The notes under the pieces are model-generated. The model saw only the letters and a program-made list of their open reading frames with translations. It had not been told where the DNA came from and ran no database searches. The translations under genes were made by a program, and so were the position numbers. DNA of 64,000 nt, taken from Bacillus altitudinis 41KF2b (GTDB taxonomy: Bacteria; Bacillota; Bacilli; Bacillales; Bacillaceae). How positions within the stretch are numbered: the stretch's first letter is position 1; every line of letters starts with the position of its first letter. Positions 55,173 to 63,372 of this stretch are shown in pieces. The DNA lies in assembly GCF_000691145.1 (NCBI RefSeq), contig NZ_ASJC01000004.1, forward strand, positions 248,001 to 312,000, written 5' to 3'.

Positions 55173-55628
55173 TTACGACAGCTCACTTAATTCCTCTAAC
55201 CGCCGCTTCGCTTCTTCTTTATTAAAGGAACTATAATAGCGATAATTCTCATCATCTAAGATGCGGTAATGCTGGCTTAGTACATTTTGCTGGAGACGAA
55301 ACGTACCTTTTTTCACAGACGTCCGCCACCAAACCTTTCCGCCAATCGTACGTTCAACAGATAAATGCAATTCATCGTGTGCGACGACTTCCAAAATCTC
55401 AAGCGGATCATCCCCAAGTGTCCCTTTTAAAATGTCACTATCCCTGAATAATGCACATACGGCCGCAGATTGCGTCCAGTTGAGGCGAAGACGATTCTTT
55501 TCTACCTGCTGCAAATGCCGTTTGGATAGCCCAAGCACCTCAGCCATGCGGTCCTGTGTATAGTTTTTTTCTTTTCGAATTCGTGCCATTTGTTCTGTGA
55601 CGAGGTCGATTACCATTTCTTTGTCCAT
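55173..55628 (-). CDS. XRE-family transcriptional regulator
   Basis: 151 residues. N-terminal HTH_3: EQMARIRKEKNYTQDRMAEVLGLSKRHLQQVEKNRLRL (about 12-49). The remainder has WTQSAAVCALF and a charged, Trp-containing segment (GGKVWWRTSVKKGTFRLQQNVLS) ending Glu/Lys-rich. No ligand domain recognised; target unknown. The ATG at 55628 has only weak upstream purines (GAGATGG). Divergent from nothing; it is followed by the shared terminator. Confidence 0.75.
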   Translation of the reverse strand: MDKEMVIDLVTEQMARIRKEKNYTQDRMAEVLGLSKRHLQQVEKNRLRLNWTQSAAVCALFRDSDILKGTLGDDPLEILEVVAHDELHLSVERTIGGKVWWRTSVKKGTFRLQQNVLSQHYRILDDENYRYYSSFNKEEAKRRLEELSELS

Positions 55629-55724
55629 CTCTCATCACCTCTTGATTGTTCAGTCTTTACTGACATCATACACGATTTCTTAAAAAAAGTGGCGTCTCAC
55701 CTCATGGAATGATGGCGAAAACAT

Positions 55725-56252
55725 CTATTGATTCTGCTTTTCACCATGACCATGCTGCTGTTTCCAATTTTCTTGGGCAGTCTCATGTAAATATGGATAA
55801 ATGTTTTGTTTCACCGTTTGCTCAAATACTTCTTCATCTAAAATACTGTACGCCGGAATCTTGATCAATTTCCCATCCATTTTCCGAATGAGCACATCCA
55901 TGAACAGAAATCCCCTGATACTGTAACGATGCCTGCGCATATCAATAGATTGAATGTCTTGAAAAGGGATTGTTTGTTGCCGGTATAAAACAGCGCCATT
56001 CTCTCCTCGCTGAATGCGAAAAATCACATTTCCCCTCTTCGTAAAAGCCGGAAGAATCATCAAAAAAGAGATCCACCCATAGACAATGCCTAATAATCCG
56101 CCTAAAAATAAAAACAACGTATAATTCGATTCAAATGTAAGAGCTTCTGAAAATAACCAAATACCGATGATGCCAAACCCGCCCGTTGCTAAGAATGCCC
56201 ATACTCTTAGAAAGGGTCTGCTCCTCACTTCTATTACTTCACTTGGATTCAA
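55725..56252 (-). CDS. Membrane protein with PH-like domain (YfjD-like, DUF5381)
   Basis: 175 residues. Two transmembrane helices (about 17-35 and 43-70), then a PH-like cytoplasmic part (VIFRIQRGENGAVLYRQQTIPFQDIQSIDMRRHRY) and a Gln/His-rich tail. Matches the size and layout of B. subtilis YfjD, fourth gene of the yfjABCD WXG100 operon; gene order is the same here. Function unknown; a membrane partner or immunity role for the upstream secreted protein is possible. Confidence 0.65.
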   Translation of the reverse strand: MNPSEVIEVRSRPFLRVWAFLATGGFGIIGIWLFSEALTFESNYTLFLFLGGLLGIVYGWISFLMILPAFTKRGNVIFRIQRGENGAVLYRQQTIPFQDIQSIDMRRHRYSIRGFLFMDVLIRKMDGKLIKIPAYSILDEEVFEQTVKQNIYPYLHETAQENWKQQHGHGEKQNQ

Positions 56253-56273
56253 GCGTCATTCTCCTTTTCTCCA

Positions 56274-57032
56274 TTAGAATATAGAACGTAATCCGTCTCT
56301 ATGAGCCGTTTCTATCCGAAATTCATTTTCCTTCATGCCCGACACTAGCCAAGAATGCTTCTGCCCCGGAATAACAAATATCATAGACTCTACATCCGGC
56401 GTATTATTTTTATCATAAGTGACCTTCATCAAAGAATCCATTTTTCCTTTTCTGACCCTTACATCAGAAACAAATGCCCGCACAAGCTCTTGGTTCTCTG
56501 CTTTATTTAGAAAAGAAGGGCAATCCTCATTCCCTTGACTGGCTTGTTCTAACAGCAGTTCAAATTCTTCCGCCTGCAAATTCATGACTGGTGTGAGGTG
56601 ATCACTCATGTGTATGTTCAAAAAGGTTGTCACTTGCTCCACAGTCTGCTGATCTTCTTTTAGTTTGTGAATCTGATGCACTTGTTGATCATAAAGCGTA
56701 TGATGCGCATACACACCTGCCTGAGTCGTATGAAAGGACGTACTGACCTCTTCATCTAATGCACCAAACCTTGAAGCTTTCACGGTATGTGATGCATCAT
56801 TCATGGCTTGAATGAAATGCCGGTATTCTTCTTTATAACGGTATTGTCTATTTCGAAATTCCAGCACGTCTTTTGCCAGCAAAGAGCGACATGCAATTTC
56901 AAATAAAAATCCAAGACGTTCATCCTCTACATCTGGATAATAGGCTTCCTTTAAAGACATCCCTTGCTCAAAATAGCCTTCACTGTAAAAACTAAAGATG
57001 AGTTCCTCGATACTTAGACTTAGCTGATCCAA
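56274..57032 (-). CDS. YfjC-like protein of a type VII secretion operon
   Basis: 252 residues, no signal peptide or membrane segment. Acidic N-terminus (LSLSIEELIFSFYSEGYFEQ), long helical middle (HTLYDQQVHQIHKLKEDQQTVEQVTTF) and a beta-like C-terminus (SMIFVIPGQKHSWLVSG). Size and position match B. subtilis YfjC (about 254 residues). A dedicated chaperone for the upstream substrate, as EspG is in mycobacteria, is an attractive but untested idea. RBS AAGGAGAG. Twelve bp after the YfjB-like gene. Confidence 0.6.
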   Translation of the reverse strand: MDQLSLSIEELIFSFYSEGYFEQGMSLKEAYYPDVEDERLGFLFEIACRSLLAKDVLEFRNRQYRYKEEYRHFIQAMNDASHTVKASRFGALDEEVSTSFHTTQAGVYAHHTLYDQQVHQIHKLKEDQQTVEQVTTFLNIHMSDHLTPVMNLQAEEFELLLEQASQGNEDCPSFLNKAENQELVRAFVSDVRVRKGKMDSLMKVTYDKNNTPDVESMIFVIPGQKHSWLVSGMKENEFRIETAHRDGLRSIF

Positions 57033-57044
57033 CTTGATCTCTCC

Positions 57045-58241
57045 TTATCCAAAAGAAAATGCGCCCTTCAAGAAATCACCTGCACCTTTCAACAGCGAAT
57101 CTGCGGTTTCTTTTGTTTTTTCTATTCCTTTATGTATCACCTGATTTGCTTGATCAATGGTGTCATTGACTGCTTTAACACCTTGACCTGCCAGTTCAAA
57201 TGCTTTTTTTCCTTTATCGACAACCGCATGAATTGGGTCTTTTAATTTCACTGCGACCTGTTCTGCAAAACCAGAAGTAAGCTTGGCGACTTTTTCACCA
57301 ATAAAGCCACCTACTGCTGATCCTATCGCACCGCCAACCACTGTTCCAATCGGTCCTGCAAAGCTTCCAAGAGCGCCGCCCACAACGGCACCTGCAACAG
57401 ATCCGCCTGCAATAAAGACCGTATTATTCACTGCATTTCCAACAGCCTTTGCATTTTCACGCTTGAGAACTTCTGGCTGATCCCCAAATTCCGCATAGTT
57501 CTCCGCAATTTTCAGACCGCAGCCAACCGTTTCTGTTGCACCCGTGACGACCGTTGCAATGATGGCATTTCCTTTCGCAAACCTTGCACCATTTTTCAGA
57601 ACAGACTTGATACCAGCTGTGTCCTTCCAATTGATACTTCCTTTTGTGAAATCACGTACACTGTTCGTGAACGCAACTGTATCGCTAGGATAAAATTTCG
57701 TAAATTTCTTATGGACCAGGTCAGCCATCGACCAATTCGACCGTTTTAATAATTCTTTTTTGCTCAGCCAAATCCTTGCCAGCCGGTCAAATCTCGTTCC
57801 TTCTACCCGTCCGGTCACATCAAGAAGGAGCTTTGAATGTTGCGCAGCATAGCGGCCATTTTCTTTAATAAAAGTCGTCATGCCAAGCCCATAGTATTTT
57901 GCCTGCATCATCACAATACCAGCTAAGCTCGTGAGTGTACCATATTGATCATACAAACTGTACATTTTCCTTAAAATATCATCAGCTTCGACCATTTTAT
58001 CCGTTGCATGACGAATGGCAATGTCGTCACTGCTCAATTTGCTCATTAAGGCTTGTCCAGAACCCCATGCATCTCCTACTCCAGAAAAACAGCTTCGATA
58101 ACGGGGATCACAGCCTAGGATGAGGCCATCCAGTTCACTATGTAAATCGTGGTGCTTTGTTTCGATGGCCGAAAGCTCTCCTACAAAATCATTCGCCAGC
58201 CCTGTCAGCTGATCTGGATCTACTACAATGTCACGCGCCAT
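57045..58241 (-). CDS. YfjB-like putative type VII substrate with glycine-zipper segment
   Basis: 398 residues. N-terminal ~110 residues are helical with WXG-like features (DVVVDPDQLTGLANDF; FSGVGDAWGSGQALM). The middle is helical. Residues about 279-316 form a Gly/Ala-rich glycine zipper (repeated GGA, VGG, GSA), typical of membrane-inserting proteins. The C-terminus is amphipathic and Lys-rich. Start at the ATG at 58241, right after the WXG100 stop, with GGGAGATG upstream; the reading to 58469 overlaps the WXG100 gene in another frame. Likely exported with its WXG100 partner; role as a toxin is inference. Confidence 0.65.
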   Translation of the reverse strand: MARDIVVDPDQLTGLANDFVGELSAIETKHHDLHSELDGLILGCDPRYRSCFSGVGDAWGSGQALMSKLSSDDIAIRHATDKMVEADDILRKMYSLYDQYGTLTSLAGIVMMQAKYYGLGMTTFIKENGRYAAQHSKLLLDVTGRVEGTRFDRLARIWLSKKELLKRSNWSMADLVHKKFTKFYPSDTVAFTNSVRDFTKGSINWKDTAGIKSVLKNGARFAKGNAIIATVVTGATETVGCGLKIAENYAEFGDQPEVLKRENAKAVGNAVNNTVFIAGGSVAGAVVGGALGSFAGPIGTVVGGAIGSAVGGFIGEKVAKLTSGFAEQVAVKLKDPIHAVVDKGKKAFELAGQGVKAVNDTIDQANQVIHKGIEKTKETADSLLKGAGDFLKGAFSFG

Positions 58242-58245
58242 CACA

Positions 58246-58578
58246 TCATCTCCCTTCTCTGTTTCTTTCTCTCCGTTCTTCTCGCCTTTTTCGCTCAAGC
58301 TCTTCCATTCTGGCGATTTCAGCTTTACGTTCCTCGATTTTGACAGCAGCATCCCGCAGTTCCTGACTTGTTTCAAGCAAGTCCTTTTCAAATTGATCAT
58401 AGCGTGCCACTGTTTCCTCAAAGCTTTGATCAAATTTATCTCTTGCTTCCCCTTGCCAGCCTGATCCAACTGCCTTCAGCCGATTCTCAAGCAGCTGCTT
58501 CGACTGCCGAATGCCATCAGCAGCTTCCTGGAACTTTTGAGCGAGTGCAAGTGTTTGACTAGAATCCAACTTTCGCAC
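58246..58578 (-). CDS. WXG100-family protein (YfjA-like)
   Basis: 110 residues, two helices joined by the WXG turn: W41-Q-G43 in GSGWQGEARDKF. The C-terminal helix extends beyond the usual 100 residues with a highly charged Glu/Arg tail (ELERKRREERRERNREGR). Secreted through a type VII (Yuk/Ess) system or partners the next protein. RBS GAAAGGGGTG. First of four genes. Confidence 0.82.
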   Translation of the reverse strand: MRKLDSSQTLALAQKFQEAADGIRQSKQLLENRLKAVGSGWQGEARDKFDQSFEETVARYDQFEKDLLETSQELRDAAVKIEERKAEIARMEELERKRREERRERNREGR

Positions 58579-58795
58579 CCCTTTCTCCCAAATTAACGTA
58601 CAAATGGATGATTTTATATGTCCTCATTATAAATAAAAAGACACCCAAAAAAATCACCCTAAAGAACCATTCAGCACATCGCAAAATAAAAGTAGGTCTT
58701 TTTCCTCTCTAATTGTCAGAGAAAGCCTTTCTTGTTATGAAGCGCATTCAAGACATGATAAAATGAACATATTCTACAAAAGGAGTGACGTATTG

Positions 58796-60028
58796 ATGAA
58801 AGAGGAAATGATCCAGCGATTCACAAGTTATGTAAAAGTGGATACACAGTCTGATGCAGACATAGAGAGCTGCCCATCCACTGAAGGACAGCTAAACCTA
58901 GCAAGGCAGCTAGTTGAAGAGATGAAATCCATCGGCATTCAAGAAGTGACAATGGATGAAAACGGTTATGTCATGGGCACGATTCCATCTAACACAGACA
59001 AAGAAGTGCCAACCATTGGCTTCCTGGCTCATATCGACACAGCCACTGACTTCACTGGCAAGAACGTGAAACCGCAGATTCATGAGAACTATCAAGGCGG
59101 GGACATCACGTTAAACGAAGATCTACATATCGTATTATCTCCAGCGCAGTTTCCAAATTTACAAAAATACCAAGGACATACGCTCATCACGACTGATGGC
59201 ACGACCCTGCTTGGTGCAGATAACAAAGCTGGTATCGCAGAAATTATGACCGCCATGCATTACCTGATTGAGCATCCAGAAATCAAGCATGGAAAAATTC
59301 GTGTCGCCTTCACACCAGATGAAGAGATCGGCAGAGGACCTCACAAATTCGATGTTGATGCCTTTGGCGCTTCTTATGCTTATACGATTGACGGCGGCCC
59401 GCTAGGAGAGCTTCAATATGAAAGCTTCAACGCCGCAGGTGCAAAAGTATCAATTAAAGGAAACAACGTCCATCCAGGGACAGCAAAAGACAAAATGGTC
59501 AGTGCTGCAAAGATCGGCATGCTCTTTCACAACAAACTTCCTTCAGATGAATCTCCAGAATACACAGAAGGATACGAAGGCTTTTTCCACCTCACAAGAT
59601 TTGTAGGAGAAGTAGAAGAAGCAGAGTTGCAATATATTATTCGTGATTTTGATAAAGAGAAATTCAACAAGCGCAAAGCACTATTTGAAAAAATCGCAAA
59701 CGACTTAAAAGCAGTCTACGGCGAAAACAGCATCACCCTTAGCATTCAGGATCAATATTACAATATGAGAGAAAAAATTGAGCCAGTTAAACATATCGTA
59801 GACATCGCTCATGAAGCCATGGAAAACCGCTCAGTGACACCTGTCATTGAACCAATCCGCGGCGGTACAGATGGCTCACAGCTTTCATATAAAGGACTTC
59901 CAACGCCAAACATCTTTACTGGCGGGGAAAACTTCCATGGTAAATATGAATTCATCTCTGTAGAGAACATGCTGAAAGCGTCAGAAGTGATCGTGGAAAT
60001 TGCACGTTTATTTGAAGAAAAAGCATAA
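58796..60028 (+). CDS. pepT: Peptidase T (tripeptidase)
   Basis: Removes N-terminal residues from tripeptides in the cytoplasm; M20B dizinc enzyme. 410 residues from the ATG at 58796, same length as B. subtilis PepT; AAAGGAG precedes it. Metal and catalytic motifs: [41 protein letters not shown] and, near the end, GGTDGSQLS plus [11 protein letters not shown]. The reading from 58763 adds an unlikely extension. Terminator after the stop. Confidence 0.95.
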   Translation: MKEEMIQRFTSYVKVDTQSDADIESCPSTEGQLNLARQLVEEMKSIGIQEVTMDENGYVMGTIPSNTDKEVPTIGFLAHIDTATDFTGKNVKPQIHENYQGGDITLNEDLHIVLSPAQFPNLQKYQGHTLITTDGTTLLGADNKAGIAEIMTAMHYLIEHPEIKHGKIRVAFTPDEEIGRGPHKFDVDAFGASYAYTIDGGPLGELQYESFNAAGAKVSIKGNNVHPGTAKDKMVSAAKIGMLFHNKLPSDESPEYTEGYEGFFHLTRFVGEVEEAELQYIIRDFDKEKFNKRKALFEKIANDLKAVYGENSITLSIQDQYYNMREKIEPVKHIVDIAHEAMENRSVTPVIEPIRGGTDGSQLSYKGLPTPNIFTGGENFHGKYEFISVENMLKASEVIVEIARLFEEKA

Positions 60029-60038
60029 ACATGTTTAC

Positions 60039-60066
60039 AACCGTTCCTGTTCGGGAACGGTTTTTT
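60039..60066 (+). terminator. Intrinsic terminator of pepT
   Basis: ACCGTTCC-TGTTC-GGGAACGGT followed by six T. Confidence 0.9.
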
Positions 60067-60079
60067 AATAAAAGTTTAC

Positions 60080-60094
60080 AATTTTCTGAAACTT
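60080..60094. promoter_or_regulatory. Candidate CodY box downstream of pepT
   Basis: AATTTTCTGAAACTT matches AATTTTCWGAAAATT at 14 of 15 positions. It lies right after the pepT terminator and 222 bp before the next small gene. The remaining 60095-60300 holds no ORF I can support. Confidence 0.5.
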
Positions 60095-60316
60095 TTATGA
60101 CACTTAATCGTACTAATAGAGACAACCCCAGAAAAATTCTTCTTGACGAGTGAAATAACTGGAAATATAATAGTTAAAAACAACCAGTATTTTAGACCTA
60201 AAAAAGCAGCCAGAATAAACCTTTAGAACTAAACGCTATTTGCTAACTATTTTCAGTTATAAACATCACTCACCCTGTCTACACTTAAAGAATAGGATGA
60301 ATTGGAGGAATGTCAT

Positions 60317-60496
60317 ATGATGATTTTATTGATTATCGCTTCACTTTGCTGCTACTTACTATTCTCTTTCAAAAAAGATAACCGCACCCAAAAACGAAAA
60401 AGCGCAGAGCTTTCGGAGTTTGAAATCTTTCGTATGCGCCGCCACTACAACGGCAAACGCCGTCACCCACTAAACGATGCACCCAAACAAGTATAA
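60317..60496 (+). CDS. Small single-pass membrane protein
   Basis: 59 residues: one hydrophobic helix (MMILLIIASLCCYLLF) and a basic cytoplasmic tail (KKDNRTQKRKS, RMRRHYNGKRRH). ATG at 60317, 8 nt after GGAGG. No family recognised. Followed by a terminator-like hairpin. Confidence 0.6.
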   Translation: MMILLIIASLCCYLLFSFKKDNRTQKRKSAELSEFEIFRMRRHYNGKRRHPLNDAPKQV

Positions 60497-60500
60497 ATGT

Positions 60501-60534
60501 AAAAAGAAGGGCCTCATCACCAGGGGCTCTTTTT
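60501..60534 (+). terminator. Terminator after the small membrane protein
   Basis: AAAAAGAAGGGCCT-CATCACC-AGGGGCTCTTTTT, an imperfect stem with a T tract. Confidence 0.6.
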
Positions 60535-60540
60535 ATGTAT

Positions 60541-60566
60541 AAAAAAACGACCAAATTCATGGCCGT
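60541..60566 (-). terminator. Terminator of the DUF3298-like gene
   Basis: ACGGCC-ATGAATTT-GGTCGT (one G-U pair) followed by TTTTTTT on the minus strand. Confidence 0.75.
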
Positions 60567-60575
60567 TTCTCTTGT

Positions 60576-61253
60576 TTATTTATACACCTTCGCAGGTACT
60601 TGAATCATAGGAATTCCTACATAGTACGGTGAAATTTCATATGGCTGGAAGACAACAGCGATTCCCTTTTTCGTGAAGTAGTACTGCGTGTCGTAGCCGA
60701 TTTGAATATCGCTTTTTTTCAGATTCGCATAGAATTTACTTTTATGCTTCTTTGTGTAGTTATAGATATAATCTCTTACTTTTGTACGCTTTTTCTTTGT
60801 TTTTACCACATCTGTAAAGTACAGTTGCTTTGTTTTTTTCTTTGTTAACACATAGTTCATGCTCGTAACCATCGTATCCCCGTGCATACTACCGTCATTC
60901 ATGTAATCATAGTTTAGGATACTTAGTTTCTTCCCATTGTTAAATTTCGTTTTAAACGATCTCTCGTATGTGATCTTCCCAATGCCTTCTTTTTTCGCTT
61001 CGTCCTTTAAGAACAAGTACGTAGAATAGGAAAATGCGATATCTTCTTTTAAATCATGGTTGATGGTTTTCATATGCGCTTTACTAAGGTTTTTCACCTG
61101 TGCATATTTAAACGTTTTTTTCTTTTTATAATAGTGTGTGCTTACTTTTGCTTTTTTCACTTGTTTGGCATCCGCAGATCCAACTGGCGCAAACAATGAA
61201 ACAATCAGCGAAAAAATGAGCAGGCTGATCGTTAGGCCTTTTTTCATTGTCAT
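60576..61253 (-). CDS. Secreted protein with DUF3298/RsiV-like domain
   Basis: About 225 residues. Sec signal (MTMKKG, hydrophobic core, cleavage near GSADA). Mature protein very Lys/Tyr-rich. The C-terminal half has the RsiV/DUF3298 pattern: TSMNYVLTKKKTKQLYFTDVV, YYFTKKGIAVVFQPYEISPYYVGIPMIQVP. The same fold occurs in PdaC and in the extracellular part of RsiV. Here there is no deacetylase or membrane domain, so the function is unknown; possibly a soluble peptidoglycan- or lysozyme-binding protein. ATG at 61253 with GGGGG 8 nt before; the ATG at 61268 overlaps that site. Confidence 0.65.
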   Translation of the reverse strand: MTMKKGLTISLLIFSLIVSLFAPVGSADAKQVKKAKVSTHYYKKKKTFKYAQVKNLSKAHMKTINHDLKEDIAFSYSTYLFLKDEAKKEGIGKITYERSFKTKFNNGKKLSILNYDYMNDGSMHGDTMVTSMNYVLTKKKTKQLYFTDVVKTKKKRTKVRDYIYNYTKKHKSKFYANLKKSDIQIGYDTQYYFTKKGIAVVFQPYEISPYYVGIPMIQVPAKVYK

Positions 61254-61411
61254 AGTAAAAACCCCCATTTTTGTCTATTACCAATTGAGTATACCATGAC
61301 AAAAGAACCAAAAGAAGTGTTCTTTTCCATATTATTCTTTATTTTTCATGTGAGGTTTGTTTACCGTTTTCATAAGTTCCTGTATGCTTAAGATAGAATG
61401 TTAGATGAAGT

Positions 61412-62272
61412 GTGGTGTTTATCATAGAAGAGAATATTTTTAGTCATATCCGGACAACATTTCATAGTTTGTCCCCTACCCAGAAAAAGATTGCCAATTA
61501 CATTTTACAAAACCCTCAGAAAGTTGTGCTTCATTCGATTAGTGCACTCGCTGCTGAATGCAACACAAGTGAAACGACGATCTTTCGTTTTCTGCGAAAA
61601 ATCGGCTATGAGTCCTATCAAGTGTTTCGTGTCCATGTCGCGCAGGATATTGCGACCAATACACCTCAATCTATATACGGTGAGATCGAAGCAACTGATA
61701 GTGTCGCAGATATTAAACATAAGGTCATAGAGTTAACAACCAACTCTATTCAGGATATGAAGCATATTTTAGAAGACAAGGCTGTGACACAATTTATTGA
61801 ACAAATGAAACAGGCTCATAAAACCGTCTTCTTTGGAGCAGGTGCCTCCAGTTTCATTGCCGGAGATGCCTATCATAAGTTTCTCCAGCTTGGCTTTGAA
61901 GTGAGTCTATGCAGTGATCCTCATATGATGAATATGATTGCAACACATGCAACGGAACATGATTTTATCGTCGCGATCTCACATTCAGGGGAAAGTAGAG
62001 AAATCCTTGATGCCGTGCAATTTGCAAAGGAAAAAGGTGCAACGGTCGCCTCGATCACGAGCTATCCGAAATCAGAGCTCGCCAAGAAATCCGACTTTCA
62101 TCTGCTCAGTTCATCGAGAGAAACAACCTATCGTTCTGACTCAATGATTTCTCGTATTAATCAGCTTGTGATTATTGATGTTTTGTACGTCACAGCTGTT
62201 TTAGAATTAGGATCAAATGCAATCGACAACGTCAAACGTTCTCGATTAGCTGTAGCTAAAAATAAAACATAA
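61412..62272 (+). CDS. MurR/RpiR-family transcriptional regulator
   Basis: 286 residues. N-terminal HTH_6 (about 8-80): LSPTQKKIANYILQNP, SISALAAECNTSETTIFRFLRKIGYESYQVFR. C-terminal SIS domain (about 130-265) with VFFGAGASSFIAGDAYHKF and VAISHSGESREILDAV, which binds a phosphosugar. GTG start, weak RBS (AGATGAAG). Upstream of the dehydrogenase/kinase pair, its likely target; a TACTAT-N12-ATAGTA dyad lies between. Confidence 0.88.
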   Translation: MVFIIEENIFSHIRTTFHSLSPTQKKIANYILQNPQKVVLHSISALAAECNTSETTIFRFLRKIGYESYQVFRVHVAQDIATNTPQSIYGEIEATDSVADIKHKVIELTTNSIQDMKHILEDKAVTQFIEQMKQAHKTVFFGAGASSFIAGDAYHKFLQLGFEVSLCSDPHMMNMIATHATEHDFIVAISHSGESREILDAVQFAKEKGATVASITSYPKSELAKKSDFHLLSSSRETTYRSDSMISRINQLVIIDVLYVTAVLELGSNAIDNVKRSRLAVAKNKT

Positions 62273-62280
62273 TCGACCAT

Positions 62281-62309
62281 AGACCGGAGCTGTTTCCGGT
62301 CTTTTTTTT
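62281..62309 (+). terminator. Terminator of the RpiR gene
   Basis: AGACCGGA-GCTGT-TTCCGGTCT followed by eight T. Confidence 0.88.
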
Positions 62310-62383
62310 GTGACTTTTCTCATATTTTCCGTTGACACATTCCTATTTCGTCATGTACATTAAATGAACAATAGTTTATTTCC

Positions 62384-62407
62384 TACTATTAATTTAAATC
62401 GATAGTA
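62384..62407. promoter_or_regulatory. Candidate RpiR operator
   Basis: TACTAT-N12-ATAGTA dyad about 70 bp before the dehydrogenase gene. A palindromic AAAGCGCTTT at 62433-62442, cre-like but with three mismatches in the flanks, follows. Confidence 0.4.
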
Positions 62408-62472
62408 TATATACTAACAAAAAGAAAAGAAAGCGCTTTTTGTAAGGGGTTTCTAAATAGGAGGCGGACAAA

Positions 62473-63366
62473 ATGGCAAAGCAAATTGGATTCATTGGAT
62501 TAGGCATTATGGGGAAACCTATGGCACTCAATCTATTAAAAGCCGGTCATACTGTGACTGTTTTCGATATTCATACAGAAGCTGTTCTAGTATTAAAAGA
62601 AGTGGGCGCAAATGCCGCTGCATCAGCTGCTGAGGCAGCATCTGAAAGCGATATCATCATCACGATGCTTCCAAAAGGTGAGCATGTAGAAGCAGTCGTA
62701 GCAGGTGAACAAGGCATATTGGCTGCAGCAAAACCTGGCACGATCATTATAGATATGAGCTCTATTTCACCTGTTACTTCTAGAGCATTAGCGGCACTGG
62801 CAAAACAGCATCAGGTCGAATTTATCGATGCTCCTGTCAGTGGCGGAGAGCCAAAGGCGATAGACGGGACACTTGCGATTATGGCGGGCGGAGAAGAAGA
62901 GATCTTTGAACAAGTAAAGGATGTCCTCTATGCGATGGGCACAGATGTCGTATTAGTTGGATCAAATGGAAGCGGGACAACCGCTAAGCTTGCGAATCAA
63001 ATCATCGTCAACTTAAATATCGCTGCCATGTCCGAGGCACTCGTTCTTGCCGCTAAGTCTGGCATTGCGATTGATAAAATGTATGAAGCCATCCGAGGTG
63101 GACTGGCAGGAAGTGCTGTCCTCGATGCGAAGGTTCCCCTCATTTTAGAACGAAACTTTGAGCCTGGTGGACGTATTGACATCAACTTAAAGGATTTAAC
63201 CAATGTCATGGAAACCGCCCATGATATCGGCGTTCCTCTCCCGCTTTCTAGTCAGCTGCTAGAAATCTTCCACGCCCTTAAAGCTGACGGAAAATCTGGA
63301 CTTGATCATGGCGGAATCGTTCAATATTACGAAAAAATGGCTCATGTTGAAGTGAAGAAAGGATGA
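62473..63366 (+). CDS. NAD(P)-dependent 3-hydroxyacid dehydrogenase, L-threonate/tartronate-semialdehyde type
   Basis: 297 residues, beta-hydroxyacid dehydrogenase family. Rossmann motif FIGLGIMGKPMALNLLKAGH (6-25); substrate-site DAPVSGGEPKAIDGTLAIMAGG; catalytic Lys in GSGTTAKLANQIIVNLN; GGRIDINLKDLTN. Related enzymes are GarR and LtnD. The next gene is a four-carbon acid sugar kinase, which makes LtnD-like oxidation of threonate or erythronate (C2 oxidation before phosphorylation) more likely than tartronate semialdehyde reduction. RBS AGGAGG. Confidence 0.82.
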   Translation: MAKQIGFIGLGIMGKPMALNLLKAGHTVTVFDIHTEAVLVLKEVGANAAASAAEAASESDIIITMLPKGEHVEAVVAGEQGILAAAKPGTIIIDMSSISPVTSRALAALAKQHQVEFIDAPVSGGEPKAIDGTLAIMAGGEEEIFEQVKDVLYAMGTDVVLVGSNGSGTTAKLANQIIVNLNIAAMSEALVLAAKSGIAIDKMYEAIRGGLAGSAVLDAKVPLILERNFEPGGRIDINLKDLTNVMETAHDIGVPLPLSSQLLEIFHALKADGKSGLDHGGIVQYYEKMAHVEVKKG

Positions 63367-63372
63367 GGTTCT

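Noticed and set aside
62433..62442. cre site before the dehydrogenase gene
   Set aside because: Palindromic AAAGCGCTTT core is present, but three flanking consensus positions fail; mentioned only with the RpiR operator.
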